A stretch of 64,000 bases of DNA from Mesorhizobium sp. B2-4-3 (lineage in GTDB: Bacteria > Pseudomonadota > Alphaproteobacteria > Rhizobiales > Rhizobiaceae). The notes beneath the pieces are model-generated. The model saw only the letters and a list, made by a program, of their open reading frames with translations, was not told the DNA's origin and made no database searches. The translations under genes and the position numbers were made by a program. The stretch lies in the NCBI RefSeq assembly GCF_006442815.1, contig NZ_VFVL01000001.1, forward strand, positions 124,001-188,000, read 5' to 3'. Below are positions 18,841-27,701 of this stretch, piece after piece (position 1 is the first letter of the stretch; every line of letters begins with the position of its first letter).

Positions 18841-18898
18841 TGGAAAAAATATATATATTGGTTTTCATACCGAGAAGAAATTCTCATGTTTTTTTCCA
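18841..18898. promoter_or_regulatory. Nested AT-rich dyads upstream of the Lrp-type gene
   Basis: TGGAAAAAA (18841-18849) and TTTTTTCCA (18890-18898) are inverted repeats. Between them lies a smaller dyad, GAGAA-N4-TTCTC (18872-18885). The region is much richer in A/T than its surroundings and ends about 20 bases before the Lrp-type gene, as expected for an autoregulated Lrp/AsnC promoter. Confidence 0.4.
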
Positions 18899-18918
18899 TT
18901 TTATGAAAGCCAAGACCT

Positions 18919-19428
18919 TTGCGAGAACATCTCGATCAAACGGATCGGCGGTTGGTCAAGCTGTTGTCCCAGGACGCACAGCCCGGCATCAACCGCCTCG
19001 CCGAGACGATGGCTGTCTCGGTGCCGACGGTGCGCACGCGACTGCGCAACCTGCTTGACCGCAACCTGCTGAAGATCGTCGGGCTTCTGAATCTAACCGA
19101 GCGCCCGGAGTTGATCTCGGCCATTGTCGGAATCAATGCACAGGGACGCGGCCGTGCACGCGAACTGGCGCAGCGCATCTCGGAACTGCCCTTCGTCAAT
19201 TCGGCCTCGGTGGTCACCGGGCGCTTCGACATCATCGTCGACGTGACCGTGGCCGGTGACGTCGCCGATCTCTACCGCATCACCAGCGAGCTGATCCCCG
19301 GCGCCGGCATACCCGGCGAAGTGGTGCGCAGCGAGACCTTCGTCGTCATGGCCTCCTGCAACAAATGGGTCAGTGTGCCGGAAGGCTGCTGGTCGGATGA
19401 AGCGCCGGTACGCAAGGAGCCGGCATGA
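18919..19428 (+). CDS. Lrp/AsnC-family transcriptional regulator
   Basis: Protein of 169 residues. The N-terminal helix-turn-helix covers residues 5-55 (DRRLVKLLSQDAQPGINRLA, VSVPTVRTRLRNLLD). The C-terminal RAM ligand-binding domain covers 60-145 (FVNSASVVTGRFDIIVDV). The only suitable in-frame start is TTG at 18919; an ATG at 18903 is in another frame. Its stop overlaps the next gene's start as ATGA, so it is coupled to the saccharopine-dehydrogenase-like gene and probably controls the whole transport operon in response to its amino-acid substrate. Confidence 0.85.
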   Translation: MREHLDQTDRRLVKLLSQDAQPGINRLAETMAVSVPTVRTRLRNLLDRNLLKIVGLLNLTERPELISAIVGINAQGRGRARELAQRISELPFVNSASVVTGRFDIIVDVTVAGDVADLYRITSELIPGAGIPGEVVRSETFVVMASCNKWVSVPEGCWSDEAPVRKEPA

Positions 19429-20588
19429 AGATCGCGGTTCTCGGCGGCCTTGGCCTGCAAGGTCGGGCGGCAATCGCCGATCTCGTCGGCAGCGCCGATG
19501 TCGAGGAAATCGTGTGTGTCGACACCGCCTCTGACGGCCCTGCCCGCCTTGGCGGCCTGACCGACCTTGCTCGCGTGCGTTTCGTCGTGCCCGAGAACAC
19601 GATTGGCTCGGCACTCCACAATGTGCTGGCCGATGTCGATGCCGTCATCGACCTGCTGCCGCAACCGCTGATGCGCGAGGCAGTGCTGGCCGCGATCGAG
19701 ACGCGCACGCCGCTGGTCACCACCAACTACGGAAAAACGATCGCCGATCTGGCCCCCGCGGCCGAACAGGCCCGCGTTTCGATCATGACCGAGTGCGGGC
19801 TCGATCCCGGCATCGACCTCGTGCTTTACGCGCGCGCCGCCCGACAGTTCGACTCTATTGCGTCGATCGATTCCTATTGCGGTGGCATCCCCGAGCCGAA
19901 GGCGATGGCCAAGCCGCTCTGCTACAAGGTGAGCTGGAACTTCGACATGGTTCTGGTCAGCCAGAACCGCGACAGCGTCATGATCGAAGACGGCGAGCAC
20001 GTTGCGGTGCCTGCCAGCCAGCAGCACGACAACCGTTTCATCCACCAGATCGAGGTCGCGGGGCTTGGCCGGCTGGAAGCGTTCCCCAATGGCGACGCGC
20101 TGCACTATGTCGGGATGCTGGCCGCCGCCAAGGGGCTGCAGCGTTCGGGCCGCTATACGTTGCGCTGGCCGGGCTGGTCGGCGTTCTGGGCGCCGCTGAA
20201 GGAACTCGGATTCCTCTCTGAAGACAAGGTGCCCGGCATGAGCACCAGCCCGCGCGAATTTCTCGGCCGGCTGCTCGGCCCGCAATTGCAGTATGGCGCC
20301 GACGAGAAGGACCTTTGCGTGATGCGCAATGTCTTTTCCGGTCTAGAAGACGGTCGCCGCAAAACCGTGACATCGAACCTGATCATCGAACGCGACCTGG
20401 GGTCGGGGCTGTTCGGCATGAGCCTCGGCGTCGGCTATCCCGCCAGCATCGTGGCGCAGATGCTGGCGCGGCGCGAGATCACCACACCAGGCCTTTTGAA
20501 TCCGCTGCAGCATGTGCCCGACACCAGCTTCTTCGACGAACTGAGCAGGCGCGGCATCACGGTTGCCGAGACGGTGGCCTGGGACTGA
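19425..20588 (+). CDS. Saccharopine dehydrogenase-like oxidoreductase
   Basis: Protein of 387 residues with an N-terminal Rossmann motif (VLGGLGLQGRAAI, residues 5-17) and the middle signature TECGLDPGIDLVLY of the saccharopine dehydrogenase family. Enzymes of this family reductively join or oxidatively split an amino acid and a keto or aldehyde partner through a secondary amine. It sits between an Lrp regulator and an amino-acid ABC transporter, so it probably acts on the imported compound, perhaps a saccharopine- or opine-like amino acid. The exact substrate cannot be read from the sequence. Confidence 0.8.
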   Translation: MKIAVLGGLGLQGRAAIADLVGSADVEEIVCVDTASDGPARLGGLTDLARVRFVVPENTIGSALHNVLADVDAVIDLLPQPLMREAVLAAIETRTPLVTTNYGKTIADLAPAAEQARVSIMTECGLDPGIDLVLYARAARQFDSIASIDSYCGGIPEPKAMAKPLCYKVSWNFDMVLVSQNRDSVMIEDGEHVAVPASQQHDNRFIHQIEVAGLGRLEAFPNGDALHYVGMLAAAKGLQRSGRYTLRWPGWSAFWAPLKELGFLSEDKVPGMSTSPREFLGRLLGPQLQYGADEKDLCVMRNVFSGLEDGRRKTVTSNLIIERDLGSGLFGMSLGVGYPASIVAQMLARREITTPGLLNPLQHVPDTSFFDELSRRGITVAETVAWD

Positions 20589-20697
20589 GGAGAGAGATTT
20601 TCGAGCGGTGGCTGCCGCCGGCAACGGTACCAATGCTCAAAAAAGAGCCCAAGGGATTCCGCGGGCAGAACAACAACCACAACGGGAGGAATACCAC

Positions 20698-21486
20698 ATG
20701 AAGATTGCCAGACGTTTCATCGCCGGACTTGCGCTCGCGGGCCTTGCCACTGCGGCAAATGCCGGAACGCTCGACGACATCACCAAGCGCGGCGAATTGC
20801 GCGTCGCGGTGCAGACGCAAGGACCGCCCTTCTCGCTGGTCGGCGCCAATGGCGAACGCACCGGCAGCTCGGTTGAACTGGCCGAACTGATGGCCAAGGA
20901 AATGGGCGTCAAGATCACCTTCCTAGACTATGACTGGGACGGGCTGATCCCGGCGCTGCTTTCAGGCAAGGCCGACCTGCTCGTCGCCGACATGACGCCG
21001 ACCTTGGCGCGCGGCATGAAGGTCGCTTTCACCACGCCCTACATGTACACGGGCAGCACCGTCTTCACCAAGGCCGACAGCAAGTTCAAGACCACCGAGG
21101 ACTGCAAGGCCAAAGGTACCAAGATCGCCGTGCTGTTGGGCGCCACCGGGGAGAAGGAAGCCAAGAACGCCTTCCCCGATGCCGACATCAAGAGCTACAA
21201 GGGCGGCGGCCCGCTGCTGCTCGACGCCGTCAACAACGGCCAGGCCGATTGCGGCGTCAATGACGTCTCGGCGGTCAAAGGCCAGTCGACCGCCTATCCG
21301 GCCGGCACCTTCAACATCATGCCGGAGCTTTTGTCGAAGGAGCCGCTTGCCTTCGCCACTCGATATGACGAGCCGGACCTGCTTGTCTGGATGAACCTGT
21401 TTCTCAACCAGGTCAGCATCGACGGCCGCCTGCAGAAGAACCTCGACTACTGGGTCAATTCCGACGCTTGGAAAAAGGACCACTAG
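20698..21486 (+). CDS. Polar amino-acid ABC transporter, periplasmic binding protein
   Basis: Family-3 solute-binding protein of 262 residues. A signal peptide (MKIARRFIAGLALAGLATAANA) ends at ANA-GTLDD. The mature start GTLDDITKRGELRVAV and the ligand-pocket motif LVADMTPTLARGMKVAFT are typical. I chose ATG 20698 because GGGAGGA lies seven bases before it; the longer frame to 20563 runs into the previous gene. A strong hairpin follows the gene before the permeases. Confidence 0.92.
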   Translation: MKIARRFIAGLALAGLATAANAGTLDDITKRGELRVAVQTQGPPFSLVGANGERTGSSVELAELMAKEMGVKITFLDYDWDGLIPALLSGKADLLVADMTPTLARGMKVAFTTPYMYTGSTVFTKADSKFKTTEDCKAKGTKIAVLLGATGEKEAKNAFPDADIKSYKGGGPLLLDAVNNGQADCGVNDVSAVKGQSTAYPAGTFNIMPELLSKEPLAFATRYDEPDLLVWMNLFLNQVSIDGRLQKNLDYWVNSDAWKKDH

Positions 21487-21498
21487 GCAGCGATAGAT

Positions 21499-21529
21499 CC
21501 GAGCGGTTTCGCGCCGCGAAGCCGCTCGG
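21499..21529 (+). other. Strong hairpin between binding-protein and permease genes
   Basis: CCGAGCGGTTTCGCG and CGCGAAGCCGCTCGG pair over 15 positions with a single G-U wobble. No T-run follows, so transcription can continue. Hairpins in this position commonly stabilise the binding-protein message relative to the permease part of the operon; that role is inferred here. Confidence 0.65.
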
Positions 21530-21565
21530 AATTCGCTTTGTCCGCCTCGGGAACTCCGTCCAGCG

Positions 21566-22243
21566 ATGCTCGAAAATTTCAGCTTCCGCACCATCGTCGA
21601 ATATCTGCCGCTGTTCGGGCAGGGCCTCATCACGACCGTCTGGCTGTCGGCGCTGTCCTTTGCCGGCGCGCTTGCCATCGGCATCGTGCTTGCCGCCATG
21701 AACCTGCAGCGCGGCTGGCTGTTTCGCGTGCCGGCCAAGGCCTATATCGACGCGGTGCGCGCCACGCCCTTGCTGGCGCAGCTCTATTTCCTCTATTTCG
21801 GCCTGCCGCGGCTCGGCCTGGTGCTTCCCGAACTCGTCGTCGGCATCATCGCCTTGTCGCTGAACAGCGGCGCCTATGTCGCGGAAATCATCCGCGCTGG
21901 CATCCTGTCGATCCCGCGCGGCCAGGTGGAAGCCGGCGTCTCTTCCGGCATGACCTACGTCCAGCGAATGCGCTTCGTCATCCTGCCGCAGGCCTTCAAG
22001 GTGACGATCCCGCCGCTGCTCGGCCAGGCGATCGTGCTGGTCAAGGATTCGGCATTGCTGTCGCTGATCTCGGTTTCCGAACTGACGCGTGCCGGGCAAC
22101 TGCTCGCCTCCGACCGCTTCATGCCAGCGGAAGGTTTTCTAACAATCGCTGCTTTTTATCTCCTGCTCTACTATTGCCTCAAAGGGCTGGCGGCGCTGTC
22201 AAGTCGCTGGCTCGGTCTGCAGCCGGCAAGGAGCAGCACATGA
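21566..22243 (+). CDS. Polar amino-acid ABC transporter permease, first subunit
   Basis: HisQ/HisM-type permease of 225 residues with N-terminal membrane segments ([19 protein letters not shown]). The conserved cytoplasmic loop is [20 protein letters not shown] followed by ILPQAFK. It overlaps the next permease gene as ATGA, so the two should form the heterodimeric channel. Confidence 0.92.
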   Translation: MLENFSFRTIVEYLPLFGQGLITTVWLSALSFAGALAIGIVLAAMNLQRGWLFRVPAKAYIDAVRATPLLAQLYFLYFGLPRLGLVLPELVVGIIALSLNSGAYVAEIIRAGILSIPRGQVEAGVSSGMTYVQRMRFVILPQAFKVTIPPLLGQAIVLVKDSALLSLISVSELTRAGQLLASDRFMPAEGFLTIAAFYLLLYYCLKGLAALSSRWLGLQPARSST

Positions 22244-22914
22244 TCTGGCAGCAGCTGCACAGCCTGGCCGGCAGCTATCCCCTCGCCTTGCGCGGCCTCG
22301 GCATGACCGTCGTGCTGTCGCTGATCAGCCTGGTTCTGGGCACGCTGTTCGGCTTTGGCCTCGGCATATTGCGGACCGGTGGCAACCAGCTAATCGGCAA
22401 CGTGATCGGCGCGTGGGTAGACCTGATCCGCGGAACGCCGTTCCTGGTTCAGATCTTCCTGATCTTCTTCATCCTGCCGGAATTCGGCATCGAGCTCGAT
22501 GCTTTCACCGCTGGAGTCATCGCGCTGACCAATCTGGCCGCCTGCTTCATCTGCGAGATCGTCGCCGCCGGCATCCGCTCGGTGCCTACCGGCCAGGTCG
22601 AAGCTGCGCTGGCATCCGGCCTGTCACGCTGGCAGCGGCTGCGCCAAGTGGTGCTGCCGCAAGCAATGCGCATCGTGCTGCCGCCGCTGGTTGGGCAATA
22701 TGTGCTGTTGATCAAGGATTCTTCGGTCGTCTCGGCGATTGGGTTGACCGACCTCACCCGCGTCGGCTGGTTAGTGGTGCAGCGGGTGCCCAACGGCCTG
22801 CTGGTCTTCTTCCTGGTCGGTGTCGGCTATTTCATGGTTTGCTATCCACTGATCATGCTCGCGCGCCGGCTCGAACGCCGCATGGGCGCGGTGCATGGCG
22901 AGGTGCAATTGTGA
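22240..22914 (+). CDS. Polar amino-acid ABC transporter permease, second subunit
   Basis: Permease of 224 residues of the same family. It has the [20 protein letters not shown] segment and the loop [20 protein letters not shown] before VLPQAMR. The start at 22240 is coupled to the upstream permease; the longer open frame upstream is a shadow. Its stop overlaps the GTG start of the ATPase gene. Confidence 0.92.
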   Translation: MIWQQLHSLAGSYPLALRGLGMTVVLSLISLVLGTLFGFGLGILRTGGNQLIGNVIGAWVDLIRGTPFLVQIFLIFFILPEFGIELDAFTAGVIALTNLAACFICEIVAAGIRSVPTGQVEAALASGLSRWQRLRQVVLPQAMRIVLPPLVGQYVLLIKDSSVVSAIGLTDLTRVGWLVVQRVPNGLLVFFLVGVGYFMVCYPLIMLARRLERRMGAVHGEVQL

Positions 22915-23675
22915 CATCATCTGCTCAATCCAAAGGTCGCACCGGTATGATCGAGTTTCGCGGCGTCAACAAATGGTTCGGCGCGCTCAACGTGCTGAAG
23001 GACATTACGCTCAGCGTCGAACCGCGCGAAGTGGTCGTCGTCTGCGGCCCCAGCGGCTCCGGCAAGAGCACGCTCATCCGCTGCATCAACGGCCTGGAGA
23101 CGATCGAGGAGGGCGGCCTCATCGTCGACGGCCAGCGCCTTGGCGATCCCGCCACCAACATGACGCGGCTGCGTACCGAGATCGGCTTCGTCTTCCAGTC
23201 GTTCAACCTCTACCCGCACAAGACGGCGCTCGAGAACGTCACGCTTGCCCCGATCCATGTGCGCAAGATCACGCGTGCCGAGGCCGAGAAAGCCGGACGC
23301 GAATTGTTGGCCAAGGTCGGCTTGGCCGACAAGGTCAATGCCTATCCTTCACAGCTTTCCGGTGGCCAGCAGCAACGCGTTGCAATCGCCCGCTGCCTCG
23401 GCATGCGTCCTAAGATCATGCTGTTCGACGAACCGACATCGGCACTCGATCCCGAGATGATCTCGGAAGTGCTCGACGTCATGGTCGCGGTCGCCGAGGA
23501 AGGCATGACGATGATGGTTGTGACGCATGAGATGGGCTTTGCCCGCAAGGTCGCGCAGCGGATAGTGTTCATGGACGCCGGCGCCATCGTCGAAAGCGGC
23601 ACGCCGGAGGAATTCTTCTCCAACCCGAAGACCGACCGCAGCCGCGCCTTCCTCAGCAAGATACTCAGACACTGA
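22911..23675 (+). CDS. Polar amino-acid ABC transporter ATP-binding protein
   Basis: ATPase of 254 residues (GlnQ/HisP-type). It has Walker [11 protein letters not shown]-loop [11 protein letters not shown], signature LSGGQQQR, Walker [15 protein letters not shown] and switch THEMGFA. I chose the GTG at 22911 because it overlaps the preceding stop as GTGA with GAGG upstream. An ATG twelve codons later (22947, [12 protein letters not shown]) is where family similarity begins and is a possible alternative. It is the last gene of the Lrp-linked operon. Confidence 0.9.
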   Translation: MTSSAQSKGRTGMIEFRGVNKWFGALNVLKDITLSVEPREVVVVCGPSGSGKSTLIRCINGLETIEEGGLIVDGQRLGDPATNMTRLRTEIGFVFQSFNLYPHKTALENVTLAPIHVRKITRAEAEKAGRELLAKVGLADKVNAYPSQLSGGQQQRVAIARCLGMRPKIMLFDEPTSALDPEMISEVLDVMVAVAEEGMTMMVVTHEMGFARKVAQRIVFMDAGAIVESGTPEEFFSNPKTDRSRAFLSKILRH

Positions 23676-24738
23676 CCGGCGCGCTACTGGCTGTCCTCGC
23701 CTACCTTCAGCAAACGAATTGGGTGACTGCACTGTATTGGCGGTATCCCTCCCCCGCTCAAGTTCCCACGCAAACAAATGTCGAAATCGGTGGCTCAGTG
23801 GCCTGGGCGTTCGCTGAAGGGCAATGGACCGAGACAACCTTCTCTTGCTGAGGCCGAGGCCGGCATCATCGCCAACAGCGAAATGTCAAACTGTGGCTGC
23901 CGAAAGCCGAAAAAGCTCACCAAGCGCCGACGTCGATCGTTGGCCATAGGCGGAGGTACGCTGACCGCTGTCGTCCTAGGCGTGTTGATGTACTTGGTGG
24001 GGTCAGGCAAGGCCAGGCGCCGCTGCAATTGGCTACAAAAAATCCGCCGGCATTAAATCTGGTGGGCCGATTGAAATGTGTGAAAGTTCGGCATGGACTA
24101 TTGCCAATCGCAATAGACAGCGCACTGTCCGCGAATGGCGGCTGGGCACGTCGAGATAGTTCTATTTGAGCAGTCGCTTGGGGATGGCGGCCGCATGCAC
24201 CGCCCATTTGGCGATCGAGTGGCTGACGCCGCCGACAAAACTGGGGGTCAGGTGCTGTTCGATGTGCGGATCGACGGTGACGCTCGAATTCAAAGAATCG
24301 CGGCAATAGGCTACGGTGATGCTGACGCGGCAATCGTTGTGATGGATAAGAGCGGGGAGCTCAAATGCGCCTCGGTCAACGGAGATGCTACACTCCTAGT
24401 CGCAAACCTAGCCGCATGGGAAGCATCTCCGTTGAGTGAGCATGCGCACGCTGAGTACCGCGGCACCGCCATGATTCTCTTGGCGAAGCTTCGCAGTTCC
24501 GGTCAGCTTGGTTAGGTCTCCCTGACCGTGAACAATTCAAGCTCGGTTAACCGTCAGTCGACCAAGGTGGCGCCGGCAGCGACGGCCCGGCAACAACGAC
24601 CGCAAGCTTTGCCTTGCGAACGAGCACAGGCTTTTCATATTTTTTTGGGAGCCCCCAGGTTCCGTCAAGGCGCCGGTTGGTTCGTTCGAACTTCGGCAAG
24701 GAAGGGTCGTTAATTGCCTGTGCAGGCGAGTGCTCGGG
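23676..24738. other. 1-kb interval with no gene I can support
   Basis: The interval separates two convergent operons. It contains a 126-codon plus frame (24135-24515) without a ribosome site and an overlapping minus frame of about 60 codons without a start; both look partly protein-like and I cannot choose between them. A plus frame from 23883 could encode a 57-residue basic peptide with one membrane segment (LTAVVLGVLMYLVGS), also without a ribosome site. Confidence 0.4.
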
Positions 24739-25488
24739 CTATTCTTCTTGCCGTACCGAGCGCTCGCTGTTCGTGTCCTTGGCATGATCCCCATGGCGCA
24801 TCATGCGTCGAAAGCTCATTGAGATATGCGCACGCCTGATGTGCCCGATCGACTCCCAGTCGCCGATCTGCGCTGCGGCCAGGACCTCCTCCATTTCGCG
24901 CCGGAAGGCCGTGAATTCCTCCACCAAGCCCAGTTGCGGCATCATCTTCAGGACGACACGCGCCACCTGGAAATATAGCCGCTCGCTGATCTCGCGCAGG
25001 GGCTGGTTCCCGGTCATGGCGGTCAGCTCGGAGAAGAAGTCCATGTTCAACTGCAGGAAAGCCCGTTGATCCGGATTGAGCATATCGGAATCACAGCGCG
25101 CGATGAGCGCCCGGATCCGATCCAGGTCGGCTGCCGTGCGCGGTACAGGCGAAAGCTTGCCGACCAGAAGCGCCAGTTCCAGGCGCAGGTGATAGACCTG
25201 CTGCAATTCCTCGATATCGACATCAGTGACTATGGTGCCGACGCCATGCACGGACTGAACCAGCCCTTCCGATTCAAGCCGCGCCAACACGCGGCGTATC
25301 GGCGTGCGGCTGATCTCGAATTCCTGGGCGAGTTCTTCCTCGGAGAGCCGGCTTCCCGGCGGATAGTCGAGCAGGCAGATGCGGTCGCGCAGGATCCGGT
25401 AGATACGCTCGAACCGTTCCCGCGCCGTAAGCGGTCGTGGCGCCTCAACGATCGCCGTGGTGGCCGAGGCATCCGTATCAAGCGTCAT
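24739..25488 (-). CDS. GntR-family (FCD) transcriptional regulator
   Basis: Protein of 249 residues. The N-terminal winged helix covers residues 25-95 (RLSEEELAQEFEISRTPIRR, LESEGLV). A mostly helical FCD-type ligand domain covers about 100-230. It is the last gene of the minus-strand Ehu-type operon, and its ATG overlaps the stop of the ATPase gene. It probably regulates this operon and the divergent hydrolase/sarcosine-oxidase operon from the shared 28.6-28.8 kb region. Known ectoine regulators (EnuR) are MocR-type and differ from this protein. Confidence 0.88.
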   Translation of the reverse strand: MTLDTDASATTAIVEAPRPLTARERFERIYRILRDRICLLDYPPGSRLSEEELAQEFEISRTPIRRVLARLESEGLVQSVHGVGTIVTDVDIEELQQVYHLRLELALLVGKLSPVPRTAADLDRIRALIARCDSDMLNPDQRAFLQLNMDFFSELTAMTGNQPLREISERLYFQVARVVLKMMPQLGLVEEFTAFRREMEEVLAAAQIGDWESIGHIRRAHISMSFRRMMRHGDHAKDTNSERSVRQEE

Positions 25489-26264
25489 CCAGCCTCCAGG
25501 ACTGCGTGCAGAAATTGCCGAGTCCGCTCATTCTTGGGCGCCCCGAAAAGCTCGCTCGGCGGTCCCTGCTCGCAAATCTTTCCCTGATAGAAGAAACAGA
25601 CGCGATCGGAAAATTCCTTGGCGAAGCCCATCTGGTGGGTGACCATGAGCATTGTCAGATCATGCTCGCGACCAATTTGCCTTATCACCTGCAGCACTTC
25701 GCCGACAAGTTCGGGGTCGAGCGCCGAGGTCACCTCGTCGAACAGCATTATCTTGGGCCGCATCGCCAGCGCCCTGGCGATGGCGACGCGCTGTTGCTGG
25801 CCGCCGGAGAGCTGGGAGGGATAGTGATCCTTCTTCTGCGACAACCCGACCATGTCGAGAAGCTCGGCCGCCCGCGCTTCGGCATCGGCCCGCTTCATGC
25901 CGAGAACGGTCATCGGGGCCTCGATGCAATTGGCCATCGCCGTCATGTGGGGGAACAGGTTGAAGGATTGGAAGACCATGCCGATCTTCGCCCGGATGCG
26001 ACGGATGTGAGCAAGGTTGGCAGGCACCAGCTTGCCGCTCTGCTGCATATGCGTCAGCGGCTCGCCGTCGACCCAGATGACGCCGTCATTGATCGTCTCC
26101 AGCGTCATCAGCATGCGCAGCACGGTGGTCTTGCCTGAACCGGACGGACCGATGACCGAAACCTTCTCGCCGCGCGCGATTTCGAGGTTCAAGCCGTCGA
26201 GGACGGTCAACGAACCGTAGCGTTTGGAAACATTGTCGAAGCGCACCATGGGTTGTTCCGTCAT
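25485..26264 (-). CDS. ehuA: Ehu-type ABC transporter ATP-binding protein
   Basis: ATPase of 259 residues. It has Walker A GPSGSGKTT, Q-loop MVFQSFNLFPH, signature LSGGQQQR, Walker B IMLFDEVTSALDPE and switch THQMGFA. The valine in DEVTSALD replaces the usual proline. The start at 26264 overlaps the stop of the upstream permease as ATGA; the much longer open frame upstream is a shadow. The order ehuB-C-D-A matches ectoine/hydroxyectoine uptake operons of rhizobia, but the substrate may differ given the downstream enzymes. Confidence 0.85.
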   Translation of the reverse strand: MTEQPMVRFDNVSKRYGSLTVLDGLNLEIARGEKVSVIGPSGSGKTTVLRMLMTLETINDGVIWVDGEPLTHMQQSGKLVPANLAHIRRIRAKIGMVFQSFNLFPHMTAMANCIEAPMTVLGMKRADAEARAAELLDMVGLSQKKDHYPSQLSGGQQQRVAIARALAMRPKIMLFDEVTSALDPELVGEVLQVIRQIGREHDLTMLMVTHQMGFAKEFSDRVCFFYQGKICEQGPPSELFGAPKNERTRQFLHAVLEAG

Positions 26265-26920
26265 CGCGCGTTCCTCCGGTTGAGCAGGCGTTCGAGGGTA
26301 CGAATAAGCGCGGCCGAAACCAGGCTCATCGCGAGGAAGAACAGGCCGACCAGTGTGATCGGTTCGGTGTAGCGGAATGTCTCGGAGCCGATGATCTTGG
26401 CCGTCTGCATGAGTTCCAGCACGGCAATGGCCGAAAGCAGCGGCGTCTCCTTGAACAGCGCGACGAGATAGTTGCCGAGCGCCGGCACGATCGGCGGGAT
26501 GGCCTGCGGGATGATGATGTCGCGAAAGGTCGTCCAGGACGACAGATTGAGCGCGATCGAGGCTTCCCACTGGCCGCGATGGATGTTGTCGAAGCCCGCG
26601 CGATAGACCTCCGAGCAGTAGGCGGCGTAGTGGATGCCGATGGCAAGCACGCCGGCCGTGAACGCGTCGAGCACAAGGCCGAATTTCGGAAAGACGAAAT
26701 AGATAAAGAAGATCTGGATCAGCAGCGGTGTCGAGCGGATCAATTCGACCAGCACGGAGATCGTCCAGGCGGTCCACGGCACCGCGATGCGGATCACGGC
26801 CAGGACCAGGCCAAGCGTCGCCGCTATGACGAAGCCGAGAAGCGTCGCCTCGACCGACACGACGGCCGCGCGGGCCAGCACCGGCAGGATCTGCAAGGTA
26901 AAATTCCAATCCCAGATCAT
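26261..26920 (-). CDS. ehuD: Ehu-type ABC transporter permease (EhuD-like)
   Basis: Permease of 219 residues with the segment RSTPLLIQIFFIYFVFPKFG and the conserved loop RGQWEASIALNLSSWTTFRD before IIPQAIPP. The start at 26920 overlaps the previous permease stop and its own stop overlaps the ATPase start, so ehuC-D-A are tightly coupled. The substrate family is assigned from gene order and similarity to ectoine transporters. Confidence 0.85.
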   Translation of the reverse strand: MIWDWNFTLQILPVLARAAVVSVEATLLGFVIAATLGLVLAVIRIAVPWTAWTISVLVELIRSTPLLIQIFFIYFVFPKFGLVLDAFTAGVLAIGIHYAAYCSEVYRAGFDNIHRGQWEASIALNLSSWTTFRDIIIPQAIPPIVPALGNYLVALFKETPLLSAIAVLELMQTAKIIGSETFRYTEPITLVGLFFLAMSLVSAALIRTLERLLNRRNAR

Positions 26921-27645
26921 GCCGCCCTCCCTCGCGCCAGGCCGAGCGAGGCTCGTCTTTCGAGCAGCCGCATGCCGATGGAAACGACCAGCGACATCGC
27001 CAGGTACATCAGCAGCACCAGCGTGAAGATTGGAACGGTCTTGAATGTGTTCTGATTCATCTGCTGCGCCTTGAAGGCGAGGTCCGACAGGGTGATCAGC
27101 GAGACCAGCGCGGTCGATTTCAGCAGCTCGATGAACAGATTGCCCCAGGGCGGGATCATGGCGATGAAGGCCTGCGGCAGAATGATCCGGCGCAGCATCT
27201 GCGCACGGCTCATGTTGAGTGCCGTTCCCGCTTCCCACTGGCCGCGCGCGACCGACAGGATGGAGCCGCGCACGCACTCGGATCCGTAGGCCCCGACATT
27301 CAGGCCAAGCGCGAGCACGGCAACGGGAAATGCGTCGAGCGTGACGCCGAATTGCGGCAGCACGAAAAACAGCCAGAACAATTGCACCAGCGCCGAGGTG
27401 CCGCGGAAGATTTCGACATAGACAGTCGCCAGCCATCTGAGCGGTGCCGGACCATACATGCGCGCCAACGCGGCGAAAACGCCCATGACGACCGCCAGCA
27501 GGCTCCCGAGGACGGCGATCTCGATTGTCAGAACGGCGCCCTGCAGCAGTCCAGGAAGGAACAGCCTGTATGTTGCCTGTGTCGCCAGCACGGCGATCAC
27601 GGCCAGCGAGACGACCAGCATGGCAACGAGCGTGCGGATTCCCAT
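26917..27645 (-). CDS. ehuC: Ehu-type ABC transporter permease (EhuC-like)
   Basis: Permease of 242 residues with an N-terminal membrane helix (LVAMLVVSLAVIAVLATQ), the segment RGTSALVQLFWLFFVLPQFG and the loop RGQWEAGTALNMSRAQMLRR before IILPQAF. Its ribosome site GGAGAAGCAG lies directly after the T-run of the 27660-27688 terminator. It should pair with the EhuD-like subunit. Confidence 0.86.
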   Translation of the reverse strand: MGIRTLVAMLVVSLAVIAVLATQATYRLFLPGLLQGAVLTIEIAVLGSLLAVVMGVFAALARMYGPAPLRWLATVYVEIFRGTSALVQLFWLFFVLPQFGVTLDAFPVAVLALGLNVGAYGSECVRGSILSVARGQWEAGTALNMSRAQMLRRIILPQAFIAMIPPWGNLFIELLKSTALVSLITLSDLAFKAQQMNQNTFKTVPIFTLVLLMYLAMSLVVSIGMRLLERRASLGLARGRAA

Positions 27646-27659
27646 CTGCTTCTCCGAGG

Positions 27660-27688
27660 AAAAAAGAGGGCGGCGCTTTCGCGCCGCC
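27660..27688 (-). terminator. Intrinsic terminator/attenuator between ehuB and ehuC
   Basis: On the minus strand GGCGGCGC-GAAA-GCGCCGCC forms a perfect 8-bp GC stem with a GAAA tetraloop, followed within three bases by TTTTTT. It is a textbook rho-independent terminator placed after the binding-protein gene and before the permeases. Partial read-through would give much more binding protein than channel. Confidence 0.8.
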
Positions 27689-27701
27689 AGCAGTTGGGAA
27701 C

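Larger units (their letters stand above)
17357..18918. other. Gene-poor interval with autotransporter and regulator remnants
   Basis: No intact gene is evident. From about 18027 to 18360 the sequence is a diverged copy of 62616-62950, that is, the junction between the AT2 5' end and the upstream regulator's 3' end. The stretch 17400-18020 shows nothing I can identify. The last 80 bases are AT-rich and hold the Lrp-type gene's promoter dyads. Confidence 0.6.

Noticed and set aside
24135-24515. 126-codon plus-strand frame
   Set aside because: No ribosome site and an equally protein-like minus-strand frame overlaps it; I could not decide, so it is mentioned only in the interval entry.
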